From: Orthonyx spaldingii
Taxonomy: Eukaryota > Chordata > Aves > Passeriformes > Orthonychidae
Direction of reading: 5' to 3'
Assembly (NCBI GenBank): GCA_013397795.1
Contig: VZTJ01005471.1
Location: forward strand, 1,150,938-1,214,937
DNA length: 64,000 nt
Shown here in pieces: positions 11,981 to 23,695 of this stretch; the stretch's first letter is position 1; each line of letters starts with the position of its first letter. Both the position numbers and the translations under genes were made by a program. The notes under the pieces are model-generated. The model searched no databases and was not told where the DNA came from. It was given only the letters and a program-made list of their open reading frames with translations.

Positions 11981-13763
11981 CAGGACTTTTAAAGATGTCT
12001 TTTTCTTTCTTTTTTTCTTCTTTTTTCAGATCAAATAAACAACAGTTCTTCATTTAAATGATTTTGATCATGATGTGAGCAGAAAGTTGCCTTCTACAGT
12101 TAGCATTGTGAGGGAGAAACCTGATAATTCATTTATTCCATAATAATAGCAGGGGTATCTTTAAGGTTTTTACCATCTGTGCTCCTATGGGAAGGGGGAG
12201 CAAAGCTAATACAAATTTAACCTTCAGATTTATGCTTCTGTGCTTCTCCATTGTGCCTCTAAAGTTCTTCAGAAAAGAATCCTTAACCACTTCAGTACTG
12301 TATGATAAGAAAAACTACAGCTTCCAGATTCCACTTTTATTTTAAATCTGCAGAATTTAATTTAATTTTAAATCTGCATGTTTTTGTTTAATTTTAGACT
12401 TTAATAACAAGTACTCAAGGCAAGATAGATATATTTAGTAAGCGTTAAGTTTGATTGCATTTGTTTGTCTGTGTGCCCAAAATATCCAAACCTAACATTA
12501 AGTGTTGTATCTGTCTTCAAATCTTTATCTCCTTGCAAGTAATCTCACAGTTTTATAGAATATACAAATATAAAAAGCTCATTTATGCCTAAGGCTTTTT
12601 ACAAGGACAAAACTTGTTGAAGTGGGAGTGGGGATCTGAGACAAAAGGGAACTGCTAGCACAATTACATGCCAAGATTTAGGATAAAAAATTGTATTGAT
12701 TTGTAGGTTCATCTGGATTTATGGACTGATGACCTAAGAGAAACCAGGGATATCTGAAAGTTGGTTCGCTACCCTGGAGACAAGAGTGAGTTGATTAGGC
12801 AAAGACCAAAATGTAATTGCATCCAAAAAGGGTCAGTAGATGATTCTTCCAGCCTTTGACTGGGAAGGACTGAATTTCCTTAGTGCATGGTAAATTCATT
12901 AAAAGCTCAAGGTTAAAATTCAAAACTGGCTGCAAAATTGGTGGCAGTGACTAAAGAACACAACTGGTTATTACTGTGAGAACCAAGGACAGAGTAATAC
13001 AAAAACTTCACTTCTTTCCTTTTCTTTTATCCAGGCCCCTGTCAGGCCATGGAAACACTTCACATGTATTTTACTACATCCAAGCACTTGATAATACACT
13101 GCATACAATACATACAATGTTTAACCATTGCTGTTTTTTGGTGAGCTTGCCCCAGAAAACGGGATCATTGGGGGCAAAATTCTCTTCTCGCTCTGGATTG
13201 CCTAAAAATTTGAAATTAAATTGACCATCCGCTAATTTTCTGCAGGGGGCTGAGTTTAAAGTTCAGCTTAACATGATACACAATGTACTTGGTAGAAGAA
13301 ACTTTACAGCAGGGGGGAAAAAGTTGTTTTTCTTATTGACCTACTTACTGATGGGCAGAATAGGATTCTCTGGCTACATTCCATGGTGGACCATGGAGTC
13401 TGTCCCACAGAGAAAAACAGCAAAGTGGGAACACCTGAACTTCCCCTGATGCTCCCCTGTAGCCTTGTCAAAACTCAGCTGAGTCCTACCATAAAAAAAA
13501 TGAAAATATAGCTGTGTTTGTATTAATTTTGCCCAGAAAAGAAAGGCACTTAAACAAGGTCTGCGTGAGGTAGCATGGCTCTGCAAGCAGATGGCTGCGC
13601 CTTTCACTTGCATGGACTCAGCTGCCTGCTGTGGTCAGGACCAAGGAAATTTCAGTTATCACAGCGATGGTCTGTCTGGCATTTCTTCTCCTCGTAAGGC
13701 TGGCACTGTGTGGTTTAGTTTACTGTGGGTAGTGCTTTGACTTTACATTGGTTATGTAGTCCC
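11981..13763. other. Unannotated unique sequence
   Basis: AT-rich DNA with short T-rich and A/T runs (for example 12000-12030 and 12330-12380). No repeat family or exon was recognised. Confidence 0.45.
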
Positions 13764-14215
13764 TCATAGAACCATAGAACCTCTAGAATCACAGAATAGT
13801 CTGGGTTCGAAGGGACCTTAAAGCCCAGCCAGTTTCAATCCCTGCCATGGGCAGGGACACCTTCCACTAGACTATGCTGCTCTAAGCTGTGTCCAGCCTG
13901 GCCTTGGACAGAGATGGGGCAGCTACAGCTTCTCTGGGCAACATGTGCCAGGGTCTCACCACCCTCACAGGGAAGAATTTCTTCCTAACATCCAATCTTA
14001 ACTTACTCTCTGTCAGTTTGAAGCCATTCTGCCTTGTCCTGTCATTTGAGGCCCTTGTCTCTCTCCATCTTTCTTGTCAGCTCCTTCAGGTACTAGAAGG
14101 CCACAGTTAGGTCACCCCAAAGCTTCTCTGCTCCAGCCTTTCCTCACAGCAGAGGTGCTCCACCCCTCTGATCATTTTGGTGTCTCCTCTGGACTCTCTC
14201 CAACAGGTCCATGTC
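13764..14215 (-). mobile_element. CR1 LINE 3' fragment, minus strand
   Basis: Read on the plus strand it begins with the inverted CR1 tail (tcatagaaccatagaac...agaatcacagaatag) and continues 'gggttcgaagggaccttaaagccca', 'ccctgccatgggcagggacaccttccactagac', 'acagcttctctgggcaacatgtgccagggtctcaccaccctcacag' and 'aagaatttcttcctaacatccaat'. This order is typical of the CR1 3' UTR in reverse. It is 5'-truncated near 14215 and noncoding. Confidence 0.93.
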
Positions 14216-15036
14216 ATTGCTTCATCATGGCAGTTCCATGGAGAGCTGATTGTAGGTGCCTCTGGTTTTTCAAATGAGAGCATTCGGACTTTGGCCTGGG
14301 AAGAGCTGAAGTTGTCCATGGAAGAAGTTGAGGAAGCACTTGCTTTCATTCTTGCTAACCTTTCCTATGAGGAAAACCCTGCTGTTTCTGACTATCCATG
14401 GTCCTTCAGCAACAGCTATTGGACCTGTTTTGCCCACTGCCTGGCTGAGGAAAGAATGGGGTGAGCTGGGTGGTCCTGCCTCCTCAGCATCAAGAGACAC
14501 ACAGTTATTTGCCAAGAGCCAGAAGAGTGCCCCTTCTCCGTAAACCATGGCAGAACAAAGAAACTCTTTCATCTGAGTGGGTTGTTGAATTAAGCACTCA
14601 TAATCAGCTTCATGCCAGACATCTTTGGCTTTTTTGTGTGGTCCATCAGAATTTGCAGATAAAAACCCACAAAAAAACCCTAGCAGTAATGCACTTAGAC
14701 AATTGTACAATGGCTGGGAGGAAGAATTTCAGCCTAATCTCCATCTGGATAGTGTAGAGGCAAAGATTTTTTAGTGTATTTTGCTGTCTAAAAAAGAGGA
14801 ATTCAATAGTTCTGTAAGTAGGTATGATCATAAATACGCCCTCAAGTCTTCTTATTTCAAGGTTAAATAAAAGCAATTGTGATAGAATAACCCAGAAAAG
14901 CACAAACACCACATGCTCACAGGAAGATTTCATTAGCTTGTAAGCTACAGCACCAGCATGTTGATAAGAGTTAAGACTGCCTCATAAAATTTTGACCTTT
15001 CTGAATATTTATGTACTTATAAAGCTTGCGCTTTAA
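14216..15036. other. Unannotated sequence between CR1 and LTR
   Basis: A plus-strand frame runs from the CR1 edge to 14464 and looks mildly protein-like, but it is crossed by a 146-codon minus frame and by CR1 sequence at its 5' end. No gene is called. The remainder is AT-rich unique DNA. Confidence 0.4.
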
Positions 15037-15435
15037 AGATGTGTGTTGGTTGTGCACAGTCTTTTTTTGTGTGTGTGTGGCGGGAAAGGAAAAAAGGTCT
15101 CAGAGGGGGCTTTTGTCAGAGGCGGCTGGAAGCTTCTGGCATGCCCAACAGAACCAATCCTGTCAGGCTCTGGGTACGGATGTGCTGTTGAGGCAATTAG
15201 AGAAGTTAGTAATGCCTATGTGATAACATATCTGAGAGTTTGAAACAAAGGGAGAGAGAGAAGAATGGTGGCAGCCCCCTCTCCAGCCTCCCAGGGGACG
15301 CAGCCATGTGGCCGTGACCAGAGCTGGGGCCGCCAGCATTCTCTGTGTGGCAAAGCGACCATCTCCCGGCGCGGCAGACTGCCACAACTGCCGGCATCCC
15401 CAGCACCCACAGGAGAAAAAGAGCAGCAAAACCCG

Positions 15436-15488
15436 GAGCCACCAGGCCACAAGAAGCGTGGAGCCACCAGGCCGCGAGAAGCGTGGTG
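15436..15488. repeat. Two-copy 25-bp tandem repeat in the LTR
   Basis: GGAGCCACCAGGCC is followed by A/G-variable 'c(a/g)agaagcgt' twice in a row, a unit of about 25 bp with only a few differences. It lies in the CpG-rich block that is specific to this LTR copy. Confidence 0.75.
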
Positions 15489-16100
15489 CGGCCACGTGCG
15501 GCAGCTGGAGCCACGCACAGCGGCTGAGGCCATCTCAGCCTGGCCCGCAGAGAACTCTGTTTTATCTGGCTGCTTCTGACTAGCCGCGCTGCGGGCGGAA
15601 GAGCAGAGCTGGCGGTGGCAGCTTCTCCTTCCCAGTGCCCCGCATGAAGAGAAGCATTGAATAGTGCCAGCACCGTGGCAGCTGCCATTACCCACACGGG
15701 GGCATCGGAGCTGCCTGACTGACAGCAGAGACACGACGAGCCATTCCGCAGTGCGGAACTTGAACAAAATCAGCTTCTCAACGCTGCAAAATTCCACGGA
15801 AGTCTTTGAACTGTTAAAAACTTGTTAACAGTGGTGTTTGGGGCAACACGTTTTTTTTTCTTTTGTTTCCCTTTTGGTCAGAGAAGAGAAAGAAGTGGGA
15901 ACATGTGAGAAAGACAATATGGTGGACAGAGGAAGAGGGGATGCTCCGGGCGCTGGAGCCGAGTTCTTTCTGCAGGCTGTGATGAGGACTACAGAGAGGC
16001 AGGCTGTCCCCTTGCAGCCCATGGAGTCCACGAGAAGTGTAGCGGTCCGCTCGTGACCCATGAAAGGTGCATGCTGGAGCAAGTGGATGCCAGAAGTAGC

Positions 16101-16169
16101 TATAAAAGACTGGACTCTGTGGAAAAGTGACTTGTGTGCAGCAGTCTTGGGAAAACTGCTGCACACAAG
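16101..16169 (+). promoter_or_regulatory. TATA box and 15-bp perfect hairpin in LTR
   Basis: TATAAAAG at 16101-16108 is a strong TATA match. Thirty bases downstream is a perfect 15-bp inverted repeat (cttgtgtgcagcagt at 16131-16145, its exact reverse complement at 16155-16169) with a 9-base loop. If the TATA were used, the hairpin would begin at about +1 of the RNA. The family promoter should lie further upstream (near 15225, where the expected TATA has decayed), so use of this TATA is an inference only. Confidence 0.4.
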
Positions 16170-16368
16170 GTTGGAGTCACGCAGGGGGAGGGAAGCTTGT
16201 AGGGAACTGTCCCCCATGAGAAAGACCCCACAGTACAACAAAGAGAATCTCCTCCATGCTTTGTATCCCTTCCTGTTCAGTGAGAAAGATGGAAAGGTTG
16301 GGGGGAGGGGAAAAGGGTATTTTAAAGACTTATTTTACTGCTTATTATCATCTTCCAATCCTGTTAAT

Positions 16369-16374
16369 AATAAA
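16369..16374 (+). promoter_or_regulatory. LTR polyadenylation signal AATAAA
   Basis: Canonical AATAAA about 120 bases before the LTR end, followed by a T/GT-rich stretch (tgtgtcttgtttttgcc). Its position fits the R/U5 boundary region of the plus-strand LTR. Confidence 0.7.
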
Positions 16375-16496
16375 TTTACCTTATAGTTTTAAACTGTGTC
16401 TTGTTTTTGCCTTAAACTATTTTTCCCACAATTCTTATTCTCAACTCATGAGCCCTTGAATGATTTTCGTGAGTTAAGTAAAACCACAACAAGATG

Positions 16497-16914
16497 GGAC
16501 AACAGGAAACAATCCCTTAAGTGATCCTTTTCACAAAAATCCACCTGGTCCCTAACAGTCCTCAGAGATAAATGTCTAGGGTGTAAGAGTAAAGCCAGCC
16601 ACAATTAGTGGCCACTAAAGAGCAAAACTAGCCACTGAAATATTCAGTCAAGACACAGGAATAAAACTCTTCCCACATAACACGGGATGGCTCCACCTGT
16701 GGACTGTGTGACACTCCCCTTCCTCCATCCCAGAAGGACCTAAGAGCAAAAATGATTGAATGGAGCAATTCCCCTTGGGAATTGTCAACACACCTTGAAA
16801 AGGTTCTTCGTAGACTCAAGAAATAGCAATAAGCTCTGAAAAAGCAGAGAAACAGAAAATGAAAGTGTCAAGGAAAAAAATTACTTGATTTTAGTTTATT
16901 TCAACTTATTTCAG
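16497..16914. other. Unannotated unique sequence
   Basis: Between the LTR target site and the next candidate exon. AT-rich; no repeat or gene recognised. Confidence 0.4.
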
Positions 16915-17028
16915 GGCTGAAATTATTTTCACCTGATGCATATTACCGACTGAAACTTGCCAAGGCTGAGTTGTACTGTATGAGCAGCTGTGTGTCTGTC
17001 CAAGAGGAGCTGTTAATCCATCAAGCAG
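16915..17028 (+). other. Candidate internal coding exon, unidentified
   Basis: A 114-nt segment sits between a pyrimidine-rich acceptor (tttatttcaacttatttcag) and a weaker donor (GCAG|GTCAGC). In one frame it is fully open for 37 codons and gives a protein-like stretch containing LKLFSPDAYYRLKLAKAELY. Length is a multiple of three and both edges are phase 1, as expected for a cassette exon. The family is not recognised. An open stretch this short is expected by chance fairly often, and the donor is not strong, so this is only a lead. Confidence 0.25.
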
Positions 17029-17029
17029 G

Positions 17030-20000
17030 TCAGCATAGCTCTGTGTAATTCTTAAACCAAACCTAAGTCTTTGGTGTACAGAAAGTTGCTTGTGCTGCGC
17101 ATTCTAACCCTTGGGAAAACAAGAAGACAAGCCATGAGGAGTTTTTGTGGGCTTTTTCTTTTACTGCTGGCTTTAGGTGGGTTACAAAGATCCCCAATTC
17201 TTCTCCAGCCATGGGAAGCAGTGGGATGAGCTGATATGAGATGAGCATCCCTGTGTCACACAGCCAGAGCAGGTTTGATTACTGTAAGAAAAACAAAAGC
17301 CAGATTTACAGTTAATTACTGAGCCAGGGCCCTGCACCCACTACCTGTCACATGAGCAATAGGGAAATGGCATAAATCTTCGGGTCAAATGGTTTTTGTG
17401 TTGCAGTCATGTATTTCCCTGGAAGAGCTGTGGAAAGCAACAAAAAGGAAAGCAGCAAACTTCAGTCTTTGAGTTGGTAGTAGCCTCTTTGATAATGCTT
17501 CGACACAGGTACATTTGTCATCTTCTTGCCTCTTACTTTTTGATGACTATCCAGAAATCATGTTTTATGTTGGGGTGAGAAAGTTTTTAACCTCTATCAG
17601 CCAATTATACATGAAGTTACTTGTCCTTACTAATATACTTTTTCATTAAAGAAACAAAGAACATTTATTTCCAAATATAGGCTTCCTGATATTGTCTGGC
17701 TATGAATTTCTATTCCTGCTGCCTAATCCTCTATCATCTCCTGCAAGGTGCTGGACATTGCTGGGCTCAAGTCCTCTAGCTGAGAAAAGCTGCTCAGTTT
17801 GCAATGAGACATGTTTGCACCTCACTTCTCCATTGTTATTCACATGGTGAGGCACAGATTTGATTTGACAAGCCATAACTAATTTATTTGAGGTAAATTA
17901 TACAAAACCACCATATTAACTGTGCTCACAGCCCTGCCTCTTGAATTGTGCTCTTTAGTTTTGGTTGTAATATGTATTCTTTAGATTGTGTTTTACTCAG
18001 ATGCTAAGAATTAAATCATGGCTTTTTAGTTTCTAGTGTAATTGAATTTGATACCGTCTGGACAGTCTTCATTTAAGAATCTCAAAGTGGTTTGAAAATG
18101 TTCCTTAATGAAGCATCACAAAACTTGAGTCAGGGAGGTAAATATTGTTGCTAGCCTGGTTTTGAGGTGGGTGAGCTGAGGAGCAGGGAACTGCAGGGCA
18201 TTGCAAATGTTCTCCAGGGAATCATTTGTACAGAATTCAAGAGCAGACTTGATCAGAAAAAGGATTAATTTCTCACGGAAAACAGCTATTTTAGAGAAGA
18301 GCAAACATATTTGACCACTTACACTGAGGACAAGCAGAACAAATAAACACATATATAAATTAAACTTTCTTCAAAGAACTCCAGTTATCCAGGTTCAAAT
18401 GCTCAGGTATCCTCACACATCTGCCTTCTACTGGCATATTTTTAGATTAATACGAGGTTATCACCCAGTTTAGCAATGTACCTAATAATTTCTAGGATCT
18501 GTGACTCACGTCCTTTGGAAATTCAGCAGATTTCACTTGTGTTGCTTTGGTGGTTCCAGAAAATCCTCTGTGAATGCTGTAAGCTGGATCACTTCATTTT
18601 TTATTCAGGTCAGATACAGTGTAATCTGTGTCCAACCATTGACAAGATAAAGTTCAAGTTAATGGTTCAGTTTTGTGTGTTTGGGTTGATGCCCTGGTTA
18701 TAACTGTGTTTTTAATTTCTTTGCCTTTTAATTTTCTCTGTCTCTTTTTTTTTTTTTTTCTTTTTTAATACAAAGAAAGTGATAGCAAAGGCTCAACATA
18801 GGAAGAGTTACTTTAACCTTTTCAAAATATTTTGTTTTCCACGCAGCATCTGCTCCATAGGCCACCCAGTGTGGCCTTATGGGCCACCTGATGCTCTAGC
18901 AGATGCTGAGACTCAAGGAGTGAAACACAAATGTACCACCAGTAGCACTTGCAAACACACTCAGCACAGCAGCCTCTCCTGGACTGGATTTTACCCAGGA
19001 CAGTGACCACATGGGAGGTTTCCAGTCTGCAAACCTGTGCCTGACCTTCACTTGGCTGCCAGCCAAACGTTGGGATATGGGGTAGCAGGAGTTGAGGGTC
19101 CATATGGGGCAGGAAGAAGCTAAAACCCTTTTGGCTGATGCTGGTGGCACACAGCACCTCTAATTACAGCAGCACAGAGACCAGGACTCTTTTATACCAA
19201 CACACGCTCACACAAGCCCCCTTTGTCTCAAGTCAGACAGATCAACTTAACCTGTACAGCAAATTCATAGCACCAGCCAGGAGGTCATTCTGATGCTCTT
19301 CATCAAGCTCTGGAAGTTTGAGCTCTATGCTGAGCCATTTGGCCTCCTTCTCCTGTCCTCTGCAAGAAACTGGTTCTAAAGCATGAAACTACCCCCAGTG
19401 GGGTCTAAGAAGTACCAGGGTTTTATTAATTACACTTCAGGAGCATATGAAAAATTAATAGTAACACTGCTAACACTGTTAATAAATGTACTGTTATTGA
19501 CCCTGCTGTGTAAAACACTGATAAAATATTTACTTGGTTCTGCAGAGACCACTGAAAATGGAAGAATAATTGCTGTCTTGCAGTTCCGTTGCAAAAATAC
19601 AAAATGATTTATCGTACTCCACTGGAGCCAAAATTCAGTGAGGATGTATGCACTTCAGGTTTCAGGTGCTGATGGACTTTCCATGCTGAATAAAATCATG
19701 GGAGTTTAGATCATCCATTAATCCACAAGGTTTAGGATGATTAGCTAGTAATCTGTATTTACCCCTCAAAGGCTAAGAAACACCCCAGGAGGCTCCTTTT
19801 CCTGGCCCCATCAAATGTCTCAAGGAAGGGGTGGCACAGGGGCCCTGCTCTGTCCTGGCATGAGAAGCAAGAACGTGCCACTTTCTGTCCATGCCAGATC
19901 TACTTGCCTGCCCATCTGGCAGCAGCAGCCCTGTGGGTCTTGCTTTTTTTTTTTCCATGGAGCTAAATTCCCTCCCACCGAGACAATCTGGCTTTCCTAA

Positions 20001-21870
20001 TTGTCATTCATTTTTGTGTATGTGAGTTTGGCAATGATGGAAGGAGCTCCACTGTCAGGTCCGGAGAAGGAAGGACTCTCTTTACAGAGAAGGAACAGAG
20101 TGGATGGAGATGACAGTGTCCCTCACACGATACCTTACTTATGGGACTCACCCTAATGTGAGTGACTGAGTCTGAAGAAATACAGGGGAAAATCAGGCGT
20201 AGGACAACAGTTGTGCTGGTGTCTTGTTAGGAATACCAGTTCCCCTGCACCTCCAGTCATGGGGGAGTCCTACTGCCAGTCCTGCAATGCCAGTGGTGCT
20301 CCACTACCCAGTTCTTTGGCAGCCACTAGAGATATGTCTTGCCATTGCTTTCCCGGTAGATACTTGTATTAAAGGGGCTTTGATCCCAATTCTGAGCTGA
20401 TTTGGAAGGGCAAGGGCTTCAAACACATGAGTAAGTTACTGCAGCACAATAAGTAGCTACATGTCAGCTGAGTCACAGTCACTGATTGTGTGCATGTGCT
20501 CAGCCCACTGGTCCTGCATTTCAGCTTCACTTAATTCTCCCTCCTTGTGGTGAATGTGGACTCAGTAGCTGCTCACTTGCATTCACAAAGCATTTAGAAA
20601 CCTGTCTGTGGACATCAGGATTCAGATTTGTGTGCCAGTAATGCATATGACATGTAATGAGCACAAGGTCCTCTGTCATATGGCTTTTACCTCATTTTAT
20701 AGCATATAATAATTACTAACACAACTATACTTTTAAAAATTCCTTAAGCTATGGTAGGCAGTATGTACATGCCAATAAATATAATTAGGTTGCTTTCACT
20801 TGGCATATATTTGACAGTACTAGTTACAAACAGGCAACTATCACCTTCTGCTGAAGAAAAAGAGAGCACAGAAGCAGAAGAGAAATTGGATGTGAAGCAT
20901 TAATGGAATAATATGGATGTTGCAGTGACTCCTGGTTTTGTGCTTTTCCATTGTAAGCGGGTCTATAACTAGCTTGGGTTCAGCCTGAAACAAGACTGTC
21001 TTCAGACAGGTATATCATGTAAACCAGAGCAGTCCCAGTCTCATTTAAAGGAGATAAGGTACAGGCCATTAGTTTACTCTCTATGCTGCTTGGAGTTGCA
21101 AACAAACCATCAGAAACTGCTCAAACTTTTCAAATGAGTGAGTTCATTAAGTCAACTCTGTTTTTATGCCTATGTGAACTGGATCTTAATATGAGACTTT
21201 GTTTTCCAGTTTTGTAACCAACATGGTCTGTGATTATCTACATAAAAGAAAATGTGAATTTCCTGTGAAGAGAGCAAAGATTTTATCCTGAATCTTTACT
21301 CCAGGTGATGAGGTTGCGGTCTACGTTCCCTTAGTTGTCCTTTAGTGTCTTGCTTGAAATGCTGTGTTTCTGCTCACTTGAGCAGCAGGTGAAAGCGGGC
21401 TTCCACTTCAGAGACTGGCTTGGGGCACACCAGTTCCAGTGAGAGAACTAGGAGCTAAGTCCAGAACTCCTCCATCCTGGTTCAGTGTCTTCATCCCAGG
21501 ACCTGTCCCACTTCTTCACCTGAGTCTTACAGGTTATGAGCAGAGAATAGCCCAAAGCAATGTCAGATGTCTTTCTTGGCTTGGCAGTGGTGAGGAAATC
21601 CTGCATCAAAATTGCTCTGTTACTTCCATCTCACTCCACTGTGCTGGAGCAGATGCTGTGTAAGCACAAGGCTTTGCCAGAAGAAGAGGAGAGGCTATCA
21701 CAGTGGGACTCTTCCTTTCTTTGCTGCAAGTCAGAGCTTTAATGGGTCTGTAATTGTTTTCACTTCCATAATAGAAAAAAAGTTTGTTAATGGCAGGTCA
21801 GCTGCTTCCAAACTGTACTTGGCACTTTGTTCCCACTCATCTCATTTCCTTGCTCCACTGTGGTGATATG
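17030..21870. other. Unannotated unique sequence
   Basis: AT-rich DNA with a T-rich run near 18746-18770. Many short frames overlap on both strands (for example 18779-19157). No repeat family, RNA gene or gene was recognised. Confidence 0.45.
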
Positions 21871-22062
21871 AGACAGGGAAGAAGAAAAAGAAAAAGAAAA
21901 AAAGAAAAAGGAAAAGGAAAGAAAAGAAAAAAGAAAATTAAAAAGAAGGAGAAAGAGAAAAAGAGAAAAGGAAAAGAGAAAAAGAAAAAAAGGAAATGGA
22001 AAAAAAAAAGAACGGAAAGGAAAATAATAGGAAGAAAATGAAAAGGGAAAGGAAAAAGAAAA
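21871..22062. repeat. Purine (GAAAA-type) low-complexity tract
   Basis: About 190 bases consist almost wholly of A and G on the plus strand, built from GAAAA, GAAAAA, GGAAA and GAGAAA words with only a few pyrimidines. Frames through it translate to lysine/glutamate/arginine or phenylalanine/leucine strings and are artefacts of composition. Confidence 0.95.
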
Positions 22063-22929
22063 CCTTTTGGCACATCAATATTTGTCTAATTTCATTGTCT
22101 TTTGTGATGACTCGCTGTCAAAATAATGCTGCAGTATTTGACATGCCACACTGGAACAACTTCTGAACTGCTCCAATGTGCTATTTCCATCTGTACAACT
22201 AGGGAGGACTTCAAAAAGCAGATCTTTTGACACAACTTGGCAGAGCAACTTCAGTGTATTGTGCTACTTTATACCAGAGAGTCTCAACTAAATGGGCTGT
22301 TTGACATGATGCATTATAAGTTGTCATGTGTAAGTACTTTATAGTCTTTGTGATGCAAATGAAAAAGGATGTAATCTGGAAAAAATATTAGAAGTATTGC
22401 AGACACCATTAGTCCAAAGGTGTTTCTCTGCACAAATGTGCCATCTGGCCTGGGTCACGTCCTGGTCCTTGCTAATATTTGTAATTAGGGTGAAGCAATG
22501 GCATTGTAACAGCTGAATGACCCTTTATTCCAGCAATGGTGGAACAACAGGTGCTGCATGCCAGACAGCTGAAAGAAAGCAACATGTGATTAAGAGCACA
22601 TAATGACACTGAACATGTAGATCATGCATTACTCCCATATGTTGCAAAGTTCTGGTGTTACCTGGCTACTATGCAGGGCAATTTGCATAGCTGTGTACTT
22701 CCCATTCCCTTACAGACAGCCACAGCTGATCCACACTGCCTTGCACTGCAGATGGTGAAATCAGGTAATTATAGTTTCTAGCACTGGTGGCAAAATATGT
22801 GAAAAGCAGTTTTTAATAAGTAGCTGGCTCAGAGTTTCACTATGTGGACAATTAAAAAAATGTGCACGCCAGCTGAAAAGGGTGAAGGAAACCTCTGTCC
22901 TGTGGATGCACACCATGCAGTGTGGAGGC
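22063..22929. other. Unannotated unique sequence
   Basis: No repeat or gene recognised. Confidence 0.4.
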
Positions 22930-23545
22930 CAGTGAGCCTTCACCCCCAAGAACCAGGAGGGTCCATTGGTGGGAATACCCCTCATTTGATAATTGCTCCT
23001 AAGGTTAGGGTAAGCAAGCCTTTCCCCAGCATTCCTTGTTCCAGTTATTCGAATGTTATCCCAGTTTCTCCCTCCAGTTGGTTATTGATATCCCTGTCCC
23101 TCTATACCTTATTATGTCCCTGATTCCAGAGAATTCTCCCTTTTCTGTTTCCCCATTGGCCCCTGCGCCTTTGTCAGTCCCCCAGGTTTTCCCCATTGGC
23201 CCTCAGACCCTGACTCTGCCTATGTTCCACCCCTATGCCCTCAGATGATGGGCCCTGATGCTCTGCCCGCCCCCTATTTGCCTCATACAAAAACTTTGGA
23301 CATTCCTTTTTTCTCGTCTTCGTCCCTGGGTTCTTTAGTGACTGCCACCCTCCCTGTTCCTGGACCCTCCTTCAGTAAACCCCACCTGCGGAACCCCAAA
23401 TGAAGACTCTTTTGTATTTCACCGTCGCAGCTATCCGGTGAGTGTGTGTGTTTGTGAGCTGCAGCACCACACCAAGAGCGACTTCCCTGGAGATGCATTT
23501 GGGAAGGTTACGGCACCTTACCACCCCACAGCAGCCGAGACAGTA
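22930..23545 (+). mobile_element. ERV LTR promoter-block fragment (family A-long)
   Basis: This region aligns by eye with 35385-35940 inside the LTR at 34604-36120. Shared words in order include 'ggtgggaa/ac', 'gttccagtta', 'ccctctataccttatt', 'ttccccattggccc', 'ccctcagaccctg', 'ccctatgccctcag', 'ctgatgctctgcccgcccc', 'ggaaccccaaatgaagac', 'agctatccggtgagtgtgtgtg' and 'gggaaggtt'. Two inverted CCAAT boxes (ATTGG) followed by a GC-rich stretch make it promoter-like in plus sense. The LTR ends are absent, so this is a fragment with approximate boundaries. Alternatively it is an independent element that also inserted into the 34.6-kb LTR. Confidence 0.7.
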
Positions 23546-23695
23546 CAGTGAGCCCCCATTGCCAAGTCACAGAGCCTTACACATGCTCTGTGCACTGAAA
23601 TGCTCCCTGCTCACACTCAGTTTGCATTGTGCTTATTCAGAGCTGAGAAACCTTGTCCATCTGTCACTGGCATTGAAGGCACCTCTTTGCAGGTC

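Larger units (their letters stand above)
15042..16491 (+). mobile_element. Solo ERV LTR (family B), long variant
   Basis: A 1450-bp element starts TGTGTTGGTTGTGCACAG and ends AAAACCACAACA, with a perfect 5-bp target duplication AGATG (15037-15041 and 16492-16496). Its ends and several blocks match the reverse complement of 44539-45613: 'gcggctggaagcttct', 'gtgataacatat', 'gaacatgtgagaaa', 'gatgctccgggcgctggagcc', 'ctgtccccttgcagcccatgg' and 'aactcatgag'. A canonical AATAAA poly(A) signal is at 16369-16374, which fixes the plus-strand sense. Relative to the sister copy it carries about 600 extra GC- and CpG-rich bases (about 15250-15870). No gag, pol or env is present. Open frames of 100-190 codons inside it are GC-driven and unrelated to retroviral proteins. 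ERVL-like class is an inference from the 5-bp duplication. Confidence 0.93.

Noticed and set aside
14177..14464. 95-codon plus frame that looks protein-like
   Set aside because: Its start is CR1 sequence and a longer minus frame overlaps it; no splice support.
15206..15797. 163- and 193-codon minus frames
   Set aside because: They lie inside the CpG-rich block of a plus-strand LTR, where few stops are expected, and resemble no ERV protein.
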